Shown here piece by piece: positions 1 to 5,898 of a stretch of 6,289 nucleotides of DNA. Under the pieces are notes generated by a model. It had not been told where the DNA came from and searched no databases. It saw only the letters and a list, made by a program, of their open reading frames with translations. Position 1 is the first letter of the stretch. Every line of letters begins with the position of its first letter. The position numbers were made by a program, and so were the translations under genes. The DNA is from a bacterium (GTDB lineage Bacteria; Bacillota; Negativicutes; Acidaminococcales; Acidaminococcaceae), in NCBI GenBank assembly GCA_004562175.1, contig SFRS01000049.1, forward strand, positions 1-6,289, given 5' to 3'.

Positions 1-307
1 GGAAAAGCTGTGCAAGGATATCACTAGTGGCGCAAGCGGCGCTGAGCGCGGTATTTTGATTTGCGGTACGGGCATTGGTATTTCCATTGCTGCTAATAAA
101 TGCAAAGGCATTCGTGCTGCTCTGTGCGCCGATGTTTTCTCTGCGAAAATGAGCCGCGAGCATAACAATGCTAACGTGCTCTGCATGGGCGAGCGCACCA
201 CTGGTGTGGGCCTGGCTGAGATGATTACGGACGCTTGGGTGGAGACTGAATTTGCCGGCGGTCGTCATCAAAGACGCGTTGATAAGATTATGGCGTTGGA
301 AAAATAA
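1..307 (+). CDS. rpiB: Ribose-5-phosphate isomerase B, C-terminal part (5' end outside window)
   Basis: Cytosolic enzyme that interconverts ribose 5-phosphate and ribulose 5-phosphate in the non-oxidative pentose phosphate pathway. The frame is open from base 2 and gives 101 residues, so roughly the first 45 of about 145-150 are missing. The RpiB hallmark ICGTGIGISIAANK is at visible residues 20-33; Cys21 aligns with the catalytic Cys66 of the E. coli enzyme. REHNNANVL follows, with His54 aligning with E. coli His99 (ring opening). The C-terminal GGRHQRRV (86-93) supplies the two phosphate-binding arginines, Arg88 and Arg92, which fall at E. coli 133 and 137 with the same offset. All visible catalytic residues are intact. 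The protein ends in MALEK and a TAA stop. It is the first visible member of a plus-strand gene series and is adjacent to the DUF436 gene, as ywlF is to ywlG in B. subtilis. Some RpiB homologues act on allose or galactose phosphates, but this context favours ribose. Confidence 0.95.
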   Translation, partial: EKLCKDITSGASGAERGILICGTGIGISIAANKCKGIRAALCADVFSAKMSREHNNANVLCMGERTTGVGLAEMITDAWVETEFAGGRHQRRVDKIMALEK

Positions 308-310
308 AAC

Positions 311-370
311 TCCTCAGTCCGCAATCTGCTTCGCAAATTGCTTAAGACAGCTCCCCTTGAAAGGGAAGCC
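311..370. repeat. Degenerate intergenic two-hairpin repeat element
   Basis: The short gap between rpiB and the DUF436 gene holds two adjacent hairpins. The first pairs GCAAT and TGC (321-325, 327-329) with GCA and ATTGC (333-335, 337-341) around a TTC loop with one C/A mismatch. GTC at 317-319 can also pair with GAC at 346-348. The second pairs 350-357 with 362-369 (GCTCCCCT against AGGGAAGC) with one C/A mismatch. The layout CTCAGTC, variable hairpin, GACAGCTCCCC, AGGG-AGCC resembles a dispersed intergenic repeat that I recall from genomes of gut Bacillota; that resemblance is from memory and unverified. The mismatches suggest an old, decaying copy. No second copy is visible in this window. 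There is no T-tract after the second hairpin, so it is not a good intrinsic terminator. Confidence 0.5.
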
Positions 371-400
371 ATTCTGGAAGTGGGGGAAGTTTAGGAGATT

Positions 401-961
401 ATGGCTATGGAAGTTACTACAATTGTTAGCCAGCTCACCGCTGCGGCGGAGGAGCTCATCAGCGTGGCCCGGCCGCGCCAAGGACAAATTTTCGTTGTGG
501 GCTGCAGTACCAGCGAGGTGCTAGGCAATAAAATCGGTACCGGTGGTAGCAGCGATGTTGCCGTAGCCATGTTTAAGGCCCTCAAGGCTGTGTGTGATGC
601 ACATGGTCTTTATTTGGCTGTACAATGCTGCGAGCATTTGAACCGTTCCCTGGTGATAGATGCTCCCTGTCAGGAGCGCTATGATTTCGATGAGGTGACC
701 GTGCGCCCCATTGCTCACGCTGGTGGCGCCATGGGCACAGCGGCCTACGAGAACTTTGCTCAGCCCGTCATGGTGGAGCGAGTTGTGGCTCATTTGGGAC
801 TGGATATTGGCCAGACGCTGATTGGCATGCACTTGAAAAGAGTGGCTGTGCCCGTGCGTCTGCAATATAAAAAGATTGGCGAAGCAGTGTTGACTGCCGC
901 TAAAACAAGACCGCCGTTAGTAGGCGGTCCAAGAGCTCACTACGAAGAAAATCGTCCGTGA
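401..961 (+). CDS. UPF0340 / DUF436 (TIGR01440, YwlG-like) protein
   Basis: Conserved cytosolic protein of unknown biochemical function, 186 residues, close to full family length. Family-typical blocks visible are VGCSTSEV (33-40), GTGGS (46-50), QCCEHLNRSL (75-84), HAGGAMGTAAY (106-116), GQTLIGMHLKRVAVPVR (137-153) and VGGPRAHY (174-181). There is no signal peptide or membrane segment. The dense conserved Cys, His and Gly motifs suggest an active or ligand-binding site, but no reaction can be assigned. The site AGGAG at 393-397 lies only 3 nt before ATG 401 and 9 nt before an in-frame ATG at 407, so the true start may be 407, giving a protein two residues shorter. The gene sits between rpiB and glyA, matching ywlG of B. 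subtilis, which is a strong support for the family call. Expression is probably linked to that of rpiB, 93 bp upstream, across the hairpin repeat. Confidence 0.9.
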   Translation: MAMEVTTIVSQLTAAAEELISVARPRQGQIFVVGCSTSEVLGNKIGTGGSSDVAVAMFKALKAVCDAHGLYLAVQCCEHLNRSLVIDAPCQERYDFDEVTVRPIAHAGGAMGTAAYENFAQPVMVERVVAHLGLDIGQTLIGMHLKRVAVPVRLQYKKIGEAVLTAAKTRPPLVGGPRAHYEENRP

Positions 962-982
962 GCGCACCTGTTTTATTTATTT
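935..982 (+). other. Stem-loop over the DUF436 stop codon followed by a T-rich run
   Basis: GCTCAC (935-940) can pair with GTGAGC (958-963), and ACGA (942-945) with TCGT (952-955), leaving an AGAAAA loop. The stem includes the TGA stop at 959-961. Seven bases later comes a T-rich run from about 971 (TTTTATTTATTTTT). This could reduce transcription into glyA, but the stem is short and the T-run is not directly attached, so it is at best a weak attenuator or a processing site, and may be chance. Confidence 0.25.
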
Positions 983-998
983 TTAGGAGGGACTTACA

Positions 999-2252
999 AT
1001 GAATCTGGAAAAATTAGCTGTGGTTGACCCCGAAATTGATGCCATTATCCACGAGGAGCTCAACCGCCAACGCAACAAAATCGAACTGATTGCCTCTGAG
1101 AACTTCGTTACTCCTGCCGTAATGGAGGCCATGGGCACCATCCTCACCAATAAATATGCCGAGGGTTATCCCGGACACCGTTATTATGGTGGCTGTGAAT
1201 ATGTGGACAAGGTAGAAACCCTGGCTATTGAGCGCGCTAAGGAATTATTCGGCGCTAAATTTGCCAATGTGCAGCCCCACTGCGGCGCCAGCACCAATAT
1301 GACCATTTATTTCGCCTTCTTAAAGCCCGGCGACACCATGATGGGCATGGATTTGTCCCAAGGTGGCCATCTGTCCCATGGATCTCCGGTTAACATTTCC
1401 GGTACCTACTACAACGTGGTACACTATGGCGTGGATCCGGAAACTGAAATGCTGGACTATGAAGCACTGGAGGCCAAGGTTAAAGAATGCAAGCCCAAGC
1501 TGGTAGTAGCAGGCGCTAGTGCTTATCCCCGCATCATCGACTTCGAGCGCATTGCTAACATCGCTCATGATAACGGCGCAATGCTCTTAGTGGACATGGC
1601 CCACATTGCTGGCCTAGTAGCTGCAGGCCTGCATCCGTCTCCGGTTCCTTATGCAGATTTTGTTACTACCACCACCCATAAAACTCTGCGTGGTCCCCGC
1701 GGTGGCATTATCCTGACCAACAACGAGGAATATGCCAAGAAGATTAACAAGGCCGTATTCCCCGGCCTGCAGGGTGGCCCCTTGATGCACATCATCGCTG
1801 CCAAGGCAGTGGCCTTTGGCGAAGCTTTGAAGCCGGAATTTAAGGAATACCAAGCTAATATTGTGAAGAATGCCAAGGCCTTTGCAGAGGGCTTGGAGGC
1901 TGAAGGTTTCCGTCTGGTAAGTGGTGGCACCGATAACCATTTGATCCTTGTTGACGTGCGCAATAAGAACCTGACCGGCAAGGAAGCGGAGCATCTGTTG
2001 GATGCAGTAGGCATTACCTGCAACAAGAACACCATCCCCTTCGACCCTGCTAGTCCCTTTGTGACCAGCGGTATCCGTCTGGGCACTCCGGCAGCCACCA
2101 CCCGTGGCTTCAAGGAGGAGGACTTCAAAGAGGTGGCAGCCATCATGGGCCTGGTGCTGAACAATCCTACCGATGCTGCAAAGCATGCTGAAGCTGCACA
2201 ACGCGTAGCTGCTCTGTGCTCTAAATACCCCATGTATCCTAACATTAAATAA
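999..2252 (+). CDS. glyA: Serine hydroxymethyltransferase
   Basis: PLP-dependent cytosolic enzyme converting serine and tetrahydrofolate to glycine and 5,10-methylene-tetrahydrofolate, the main entry of one-carbon units for thymidylate, purine and methionine synthesis. It has 417 residues, the same length as typical bacterial GlyA. Visible hallmarks: ELIASENF (29-36), [18 protein letters not shown] (53-70), the cofactor-contacting [10 protein letters not shown] (196-205, with Asp199 and His202), [14 protein letters not shown] with the Schiff-base Lys228, FPGLQGGP (254-261) and [15 protein letters not shown] near the C-terminus. The ATG has an excellent AGGAGGG site at 985-991 with 7 nt spacing. 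The segment HCGASTN (94-100) differs from the common HSG(S/A)QAN at three positions, but the rest of the active site is standard and the gene looks functional. The neighbours upp and the dCMP deaminase gene place it in a nucleotide-supply context. Confidence 0.98.
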   Translation: MNLEKLAVVDPEIDAIIHEELNRQRNKIELIASENFVTPAVMEAMGTILTNKYAEGYPGHRYYGGCEYVDKVETLAIERAKELFGAKFANVQPHCGASTNMTIYFAFLKPGDTMMGMDLSQGGHLSHGSPVNISGTYYNVVHYGVDPETEMLDYEALEAKVKECKPKLVVAGASAYPRIIDFERIANIAHDNGAMLLVDMAHIAGLVAAGLHPSPVPYADFVTTTTHKTLRGPRGGIILTNNEEYAKKINKAVFPGLQGGPLMHIIAAKAVAFGEALKPEFKEYQANIVKNAKAFAEGLEAEGFRLVSGGTDNHLILVDVRNKNLTGKEAEHLLDAVGITCNKNTIPFDPASPFVTSGIRLGTPAATTRGFKEEDFKEVAAIMGLVLNNPTDAAKHAEAAQRVAALCSKYPMYPNIK

Positions 2253-2268
2253 TTTTGCCCCTGTTAAG

Positions 2269-2297
2269 CTGGAGCGGTCACCTGCTCCAGTAATTTT
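2269..2297 (+). terminator. Hairpin between glyA and upp, weak terminator or attenuator
   Basis: CTGGAGC (2269-2275) pairs perfectly with GCTCCAG (2284-2290) around an 8-nt loop that can close slightly further, and is followed by TAATTTT. The stem begins 16 bp after the glyA stop and the hairpin ends well before the upp ribosome binding site (AAAGGA, 2305-2310). The tail is interrupted by AA, so termination is probably partial. I see no convincing separate promoter for upp, which supports readthrough with lowered downstream expression. Confidence 0.5.
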
Positions 2298-2318
2298 ATA
2301 CAAGAAAGGACGCTTATC

Positions 2319-2939
2319 ATGCAGATTACAGTTGTTCACCATCCGCTTTTACAAGTAAAAATGAGTGCTTTGCGTGATATTAACACCGATTGCCCCTCCT
2401 TCCGCCGTATTATCGGCGAGGTGGCCATGCTGTTGACCTTTGAGGCAACCAAGAATATTCCTCTGGAAACCCATCCTGTGACCACGCCCTTGGCTGAGAC
2501 TATTGGCCATAGCATCAAGGGTACCGTGAATGTTATTCCCATCCTGCGCGCGGGCCTGGGCTTCTTGGAGGGTGTACTCAGCGTATTGCCGGAGGCCAAT
2601 GTGGGCCCCATCGGCATGGCTCGCGACGAGGAAACTCTGGAGCCGGTGGAATATTATTGCAAGATTCCTAAGGATTTGAACGCTTATAACATCGTGGTTG
2701 ACCCCATGCTGGCAACCGGCGGCAGTGCGGTGGCAGCTATTAATCAGCTGAAAAAGCGTGGCCTGAAGAATATCACCTTTATGTGCCTGGTAGCCGCTCC
2801 TGAGGGTGTAAAGCGCCTCAACGAGGCTCATCCTGAGGTGCCCATTATTGCGGCAGCCTTGGACGATCACCTGAACGAAAAGGGCTATATCGTACCGGGC
2901 TTGGGCGATGCCGGCGACCGTATTTTTGGTACGGTGTAA
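2319..2939 (+). CDS. upp: Uracil phosphoribosyltransferase
   Basis: Pyrimidine salvage enzyme, cytosolic: uracil plus PRPP gives UMP and pyrophosphate. It has 206 residues against a usual 208-209. Recognisable parts are [14 protein letters not shown] at the N-terminus (7-20), [14 protein letters not shown] (73-86), the PRPP-binding loop [12 protein letters not shown] (126-137) and the uracil-binding C-terminal [17 protein letters not shown] (189-205). All key motifs are intact. The ATG has an AAAGGA site at 2305-2310 with 8 nt spacing. It follows glyA as in B. subtilis and is followed after one base by the dCMP deaminase gene, implying a shared transcript and probably translational coupling. 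No PyrR-type leader is visible directly upstream, only the small hairpin at 2269-2290. Confidence 0.98.
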   Translation: MQITVVHHPLLQVKMSALRDINTDCPSFRRIIGEVAMLLTFEATKNIPLETHPVTTPLAETIGHSIKGTVNVIPILRAGLGFLEGVLSVLPEANVGPIGMARDEETLEPVEYYCKIPKDLNAYNIVVDPMLATGGSAVAAINQLKKRGLKNITFMCLVAAPEGVKRLNEAHPEVPIIAAALDDHLNEKGYIVPGLGDAGDRIFGTV

Positions 2940-2940
2940 G

Positions 2941-3402
2941 ATGATGAGCGAGCTGGAGCGTCCCAGCTGGGACGAATATTTCATGGAAATTGCCACGGTG
3001 GTTTCCAAGCGCTCCACCTGCCTGCGTCGCAGTGTGGGTGCTGTGATTGTGAAGAATCGCCAAATCGTGGCCACGGGCTATAATGGTACTCCCAAGGACT
3101 TGCCTCACTGCAGCGAGGTGGGCTGTTTGCGAGAGCAGCTGAAGGTGCCCTCTGGTAAGAACCACGAGCTGTGCCGTGGCATCCATGCGGAGCAAAACGC
3201 GGTTGTGCAGGCTGCCTATCATGGTGTATCCGTGAACGGTGGTACCCTATATTGCACACACCAACCCTGCGTAGTGTGCACGAAAATTCTCATTAACGCC
3301 GGCATTAAGCGCATCGTTTACGCCAATCCTTATCCCGATAAGCTGGCGGAGGATATGATGCAGGCCAGCGGCATCGAAATAGAGGTTTTTCATAAGGATT
3401 AG
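2941..3402 (+). CDS. dCMP deaminase (ComEB-like cytidine/deoxycytidylate deaminase)
   Basis: Zinc enzyme that deaminates dCMP to dUMP, the precursor of dTMP. It has 153 residues from ATG 2941. The catalytic zinc site is HAE (82-84, with proton-shuttle Glu84) and PCVVC (109-113, Cys110 and Cys113). GYNGTP (46-51), just after the VGAVIVKN strand (32-39), and the Cys57/Cys62/Cys78 region are typical of dCMP deaminases rather than free-nucleoside cytidine deaminases. The frame is open further upstream to an ATG at 2908, but that lies inside upp; 2941 or the adjacent ATG 2944 is preferred because they fall right after the upp stop (2937-2939). There is no strong Shine-Dalgarno, only GGTG at 2933-2936, so initiation probably relies on ribosomes finishing upp. 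It is the last plus-strand gene before the strong terminator. The symbol comEB is used for B. subtilis homologues, but the competence context is absent here. Confidence 0.95.
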   Translation: MMSELERPSWDEYFMEIATVVSKRSTCLRRSVGAVIVKNRQIVATGYNGTPKDLPHCSEVGCLREQLKVPSGKNHELCRGIHAEQNAVVQAAYHGVSVNGGTLYCTHQPCVVCTKILINAGIKRIVYANPYPDKLAEDMMQASGIEIEVFHKD

Positions 3403-3472
3403 CTTGCAAAAAAATAATCCCTGTATTGTTACTCCAAAAGTAAGAATACAGGGATTTTCTTTTGCTGCAAGC
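3402..3472. terminator. Bidirectional intrinsic terminator, long nested hairpin
   Basis: The 12-bp perfect stem AATCCCTGTATT (3416-3427) with AATACAGGGATT (3445-3456) continues past one G/G mismatch into TTACT/AGTAA (3429-3433, 3439-3443) around a 5-nt loop. On the plus strand it runs into TTTTCTTTT (3455-3463). On the minus strand it is followed by ATTTTTTT (complement of 3409-3415 region). Outer arms GCTTGCA (3402-3408) and TGCAAGC (3466-3472) are also complementary, extending the palindrome to about 71 nt. It sits between the converging dCMP deaminase and membrane protein genes and should stop both transcripts. Confidence 0.93.
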
Positions 3473-3510
3473 ATATTTTTATGAATGATATGCGATGAAT
3501 AGGGGAAGCT

Positions 3511-4086
3511 TTACAGAGCCTTGAGTGTGAAATAATAAATAATCATGGTGCAAATCAAGAAGCATACGAAAAGATGATAGAGCATGTCCTTGAGAGGTAG
3601 CTGGATGCTGGAATATTTTTCGCAATAGCTCCAAAAGCAGCCCAAGGTGACAAGATTAAAGCCAATGGCAATAATAAGCATGGTCCAGACGCTGCTAGCC
3701 AAGGGTAAATAAGAAAAGCTCAGATTGACCACGGCCAAGAAGGGCATGCCAAGCATGGTTTCCTTGTGGTTGCCACCTGCCAAGGCAAAGCACAGGGTGA
3801 GCACGATGCTACCGGCGATAATGGGGAAAAGTGCAGCCTGGGCCAGTTTTTTGCTGGTAGTACGCACTTCGTCCAAGCGACTGCGCCAGTAAAAGCGACC
3901 AAACCAGCGATACAGCATGCGTAAAACAGCTATATCAATAATAAAGCTAAAAACTGTGTCCAAGGCACCCAGCTGCATGAGACCGGTGACAAAGAGTACC
4001 AGCACGAAGGCCAAGGAACCAACTAAAAAGAAGAGCTGATTGTAGAGCCAATACCAAAAGGCGATGGTGAGAAAGGGAGTGAACAT
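3511..4086 (-). CDS. Polytopic inner-membrane protein of unknown function
   Basis: I do not recognise the family. The 191-residue product is highly hydrophobic with five or six likely membrane segments at roughly 9-35, 43-59, 84-104, 112-130, 132-152 and 168-188. The linker at about 56-80 is strongly basic (Arg56, Arg60, Arg64, Arg68, Arg70, Arg75, Lys79, Lys80) and by the positive-inside rule should be cytoplasmic, placing the N-terminus inside as well. It has many aromatic residues and no signal peptide or recognisable soluble domain. The start is supported by AAAGGA (complement of 4095-4100) 8 nt before the ATG, which argues it is a real gene. It lies 74 bp downstream of putP on the same strand, beyond the putP terminator, with no convincing promoter of its own in that gap. 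A five- or six-helix integral protein of this size could be a Yip1-like or small transport-related protein, but I see no motif that decides this. Confidence 0.75.
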   Translation of the reverse strand: MFTPFLTIAFWYWLYNQLFFLVGSLAFVLVLFVTGLMQLGALDTVFSFIIDIAVLRMLYRWFGRFYWRSRLDEVRTTSKKLAQAALFPIIAGSIVLTLCFALAGGNHKETMLGMPFLAVVNLSFSYLPLASSVWTMLIIAIGFNLVTLGCFWSYCEKYSSIQLPLKDMLYHLFVCFLICTMIIYYFTLKAL

Positions 4087-4118
4087 CTTTTACATCCTTT
4101 GCAAGTTCAAGAATTTGT

Positions 4119-4149
4119 GAAAAAGCGGCAAGACCATGGCCTTGCCGCT
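4119..4149 (-). terminator. Intrinsic terminator after putP
   Basis: On the minus strand AGCGGCAAG (complement of 4141-4149) pairs over 9 bp with CTTGCCGCT (complement of 4124-4132). The 8-nt loop contains CCATGG, and the stem ends in a TTTTT run (complement of 4120-4124). It begins about 11 bp after the putP stop. It lies between putP and the downstream membrane protein gene, so it separates the two or reduces expression of the second. Confidence 0.88.
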
Positions 4150-4160
4150 CAAGCTTGTTT

Positions 4161-5612
4161 TTAATCCTCAAATTTGAGTGCTTCGTCATACAGGGCTTTA
4201 ACCTCAGCGCTGGGAGCGGGGCTCATCAACGCGCCCACAATACCAGCGATTAAGCTGGCCACAAAGCCCGGCAGCAGCTCGTAAATGCCGGTGGATGCCA
4301 AGAAGGTGAACCAGCCGATATCTACGACTGCACCAACCACGATAGCAGCCACAGCACCTTGGAAGGTGAAGCGACGCCAGAAGAGGCTCAGCAAAATAGC
4401 AGGGCCAAAGGCAGCGCCAAAAACGCCCCAAGCATTGGATACCAGTGCCATGATGGAGCCGGCATTGGGGTTAGCAGCCAAGTACAGAGCTGTGAGAGAA
4501 ATGGCCAAAACTACGAAACGGCCGGCCCAAAGCATTTCCTTGTCAGAGGCCTTGTCGTTGCGGAATAAGGGCTTGTACACGTCGCTGGCAAAGGAGGAAG
4601 CAGCAGCCAAAAGCTGGCTGTCAGCAGTACTCATGGAAGCTGCCAAAACTGCGGATAACAAAACACCGGAAATCAAAGCCGGGAAGATTTGGCGAACCAT
4701 GGCGATGAAAACCAAGGAGTTTTTGCTGATGCTTTCGTCATAGCCCAAGAACATGCGGCCAATAACGCCTACCAAAACGGCAAAGAGCAGAATCAAGGTA
4801 GTCCAGCAGATGCCGATGGCAGCAGATTTGCCCATATCCTTTTGCTTGCCCAAGGACATAAAACGGATAATGATGTGGGGCATACCAAAATAGCCGAGAC
4901 CCCAAGCCATGCCAGAAACGATATCGCGCCAATCGGCGTAGGGGTTCCAATAGTTCACAGGAATTTCAGCAGCAGTAGCGGGGTTGATGAAGGTGGAGGC
5001 AAAAAGCGGTGCCACCAAAAGCGCACCCAGCATAATCAGACCTTGGAAGAAGTCGGTCCAGCACACAGCGGAGAAGCCACCCAAGAAGGTGTAGCTGACA
5101 ATAATCACAGCTGCCAAATACATAGCTGTCGTAGCATCCATACCGATAACGGTGTTGAAAAGAGTGCCGCAGGCCTTGATGCTGGAGGCTGCATAAATAG
5201 TATAGGCAATGAGGAATACTACTGCGCAAAGCACTTGCAGCAGGCGGGATTTAGACAAGAAACGATTGGTCAAAAATTGCGGCACGGTGATGGAGTCCTT
5301 AGCCACAATGGAGAAGGAGCGCAGACGGGGCGCTTCAAAAAGCCAGCTTAAGGTGTAGCCAATCAAGAGACCTACGCCAATCCACATTTGGCCTAAGCCA
5401 AGAGCATATACGGAAGCTGGCAAACCCATCAAAACCCAAGCACTCATATCGGAAGCGCCGGCACTTAAACCTGTAACCCAGGGGCCCATTTCACGACCGC
5501 CTAAGAAATAAGTTTTTTCACCACCATTTTTATCTTTGATGAAGAACCAAATACCAACACCAATCATGCAGGCGAGGTAAATCACAAAGACGAATATCTC
5601 AGTATAATTCAT
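4161..5612 (-). CDS. putP: Sodium/proline symporter, SSS family
   Basis: Inner-membrane solute:sodium symporter that imports proline with Na+. It has 483 residues (E. coli PutP has 502) and aligns along its whole length from memory: FLGGREMGPWVTGLSAGASDMS (36-57), GLPASVYALGLGQ (63-75), TIYAASSIKAC (138-148), YTFLGGFSAVCWTD (174-187), WGLGYFGMPHIIIRFM (237-252), LLSAVLAASMSTADSQLL (318-335), ALYLAANPN (375-383), WGVFGAAFGPAILLSLFW (395-412) and YELLPGF (444-450). Na+-site residues Asp55 and Ser57 and the Ser328/Thr329 pair (E. coli Ser340/Thr341) are present; residue 58 is Ala where E. coli has Gly. The frame is open 30 codons further upstream, but ATG 5612 is chosen because GGAGGGG lies 7 nt before it and the putative promoter falls inside the longer version. 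It has its own promoter and terminator. Related SSS members carry pantothenate or other solutes; the PutP motifs favour proline. Confidence 0.95.
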   Translation of the reverse strand: MNYTEIFVFVIYLACMIGVGIWFFIKDKNGGEKTYFLGGREMGPWVTGLSAGASDMSAWVLMGLPASVYALGLGQMWIGVGLLIGYTLSWLFEAPRLRSFSIVAKDSITVPQFLTNRFLSKSRLLQVLCAVVFLIAYTIYAASSIKACGTLFNTVIGMDATTAMYLAAVIIVSYTFLGGFSAVCWTDFFQGLIMLGALLVAPLFASTFINPATAAEIPVNYWNPYADWRDIVSGMAWGLGYFGMPHIIIRFMSLGKQKDMGKSAAIGICWTTLILLFAVLVGVIGRMFLGYDESISKNSLVFIAMVRQIFPALISGVLLSAVLAASMSTADSQLLAAASSFASDVYKPLFRNDKASDKEMLWAGRFVVLAISLTALYLAANPNAGSIMALVSNAWGVFGAAFGPAILLSLFWRRFTFQGAVAAIVVGAVVDIGWFTFLASTGIYELLPGFVASLIAGIVGALMSPAPSAEVKALYDEALKFED

Positions 5613-5619
5613 AGGACAT

Positions 5620-5626
5620 CCCCTCC
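5620..5626 (-). promoter_or_regulatory. Ribosome binding site that fixes the putP start
   Basis: GGAGGGG (minus strand) lies 7 nt before ATG 5612, the best Shine-Dalgarno match on this strand. It rules in the 483-residue start over the ATG 30 codons upstream, whose extra residues are also upstream of the likely transcription start. Confidence 0.9.
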
Positions 5627-5643
5627 AAATAATAGATAGTAAC

Positions 5644-5672
5644 ATTATATCTGCTTTAGCGCATGAAAACAA
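5644..5672 (-). promoter_or_regulatory. Sigma-A type promoter of putP
   Basis: On the minus strand the -35 element is TTGTTT (complement of 5667-5672) and the -10 element is TATAAT (complement of 5644-5649), separated by 17 bp. The -10 is perfect and the -35 matches only TTG of TTGACA. The predicted start of transcription near 5637 leaves a leader of about 25 nt with the ribosome binding site and no room for a riboswitch. No clear operator palindrome is visible. Confidence 0.75.
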
Positions 5673-5728
5673 GGGAAAATGCATAAGAATACAAAAAAAC
5701 AAGTTAGAAAACTGATTGACGACTTTTC

Positions 5729-5757
5729 TTGACGCAATTTAGCGCCTGTTATATAAT
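5729..5757 (+). promoter_or_regulatory. Near-consensus sigma-A promoter directed at the DUF1934 gene
   Basis: TTGACG (5729-5734), a 17-bp spacer and TATAAT (5752-5757) form a nearly perfect housekeeping promoter. A second copy of TTGACG at 5716-5721 lies 13 bp upstream, making a direct repeat; its distance to the TATAAT (30 bp) is too long for it to be the -35 element. Transcription should begin near 5764, about 135 nt before the gene start at 5899. It is back to back with the putP promoter; the two -35 elements are about 56 bp apart. Confidence 0.85.
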
Positions 5758-5763
5758 AATCAA

Positions 5764-5898
5764 GAATATAAATGTCTTTTTTAGTGCAATTTGCAAGGCG
5801 CATTAGAGTGACGAAATTTTGTAGGGCTTGCGTGCTTTCGGTCATGAATATTTTTGGCGAAAAGGTGCAGGCTCTAGTCGTGTTTACGGAGAAGCTTA
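5764..5898 (+). other. Long untranslated leader before the DUF1934 gene, with a possible 46-codon upstream frame
   Basis: This stretch of about 135 bases has no recognised gene. It contains a reading frame from ATG 5772 to TAA 5910-5912 (46 codons, beginning MSFLVQFARRIRV), directly preceded in frame by a stop codon. The frame overlaps the start of the DUF1934 gene by 14 nt in another frame. Its ATG lies only about 8 nt after the predicted transcription start and has no Shine-Dalgarno, so translation is doubtful unless leaderless. I see no T-box motif, no strong terminator hairpin and no riboswitch signature I can name; GCAAG and CTTGC (near 5792 and 5827) could pair weakly. Confidence 0.3.

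Noticed and set aside
909..929. Perfect 7-bp hairpin GACCGCC / GGCGGTC near the end of the DUF436 gene
   Set aside because: It lies inside codons for a conserved family segment (RPPLVGG) and has no T-tract, so it is probably a coincidence of coding.
2274..2302. Possible separate promoter for upp (TATACA at 2297-2302)
   Set aside because: No -35 element at the right distance; the bases there belong to the glyA-upp hairpin.
1614..2342. Long antisense reading frames opposite glyA (also 1649-2245 minus)
   Set aside because: They lie wholly opposite a clearly functional glyA with all motifs intact, show no recognisable protein character and lack start signals; they are by-products of glyA codon usage.
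2908..2940. Upstream start for the dCMP deaminase inside upp
   Set aside because: It would overlap the conserved C-terminus of Upp and add residues not expected in the family; ATG 2941 or 2944 directly after the upp stop fits better.
3471..3493. Small AT-rich hairpin GCATAT / ATATGC after the bidirectional terminator
   Set aside because: Six weak base pairs with an 11-nt loop and no T-tract in a useful position; not distinguishable from chance.
4689..5351. 220-codon plus-strand frame opposite putP (and 4285-4743)
   Set aside because: The composition is a reverse image of a membrane protein (rich in His, Gln, Asn, Gly) with no motif, and putP on the other strand is unambiguous.
5613..5702. 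Upstream extension of putP by 30 residues
   Set aside because: The extension has no ribosome binding site, includes the predicted putP -10 and -35 elements, and is not needed for the family alignment; GGAGGGG directs ATG 5612.
5764..5898. T-box or other known riboswitch upstream of the DUF1934 gene
   Set aside because: The expected T-box sequence and a terminator/antiterminator pair are not present, and no other riboswitch core is recognisable.
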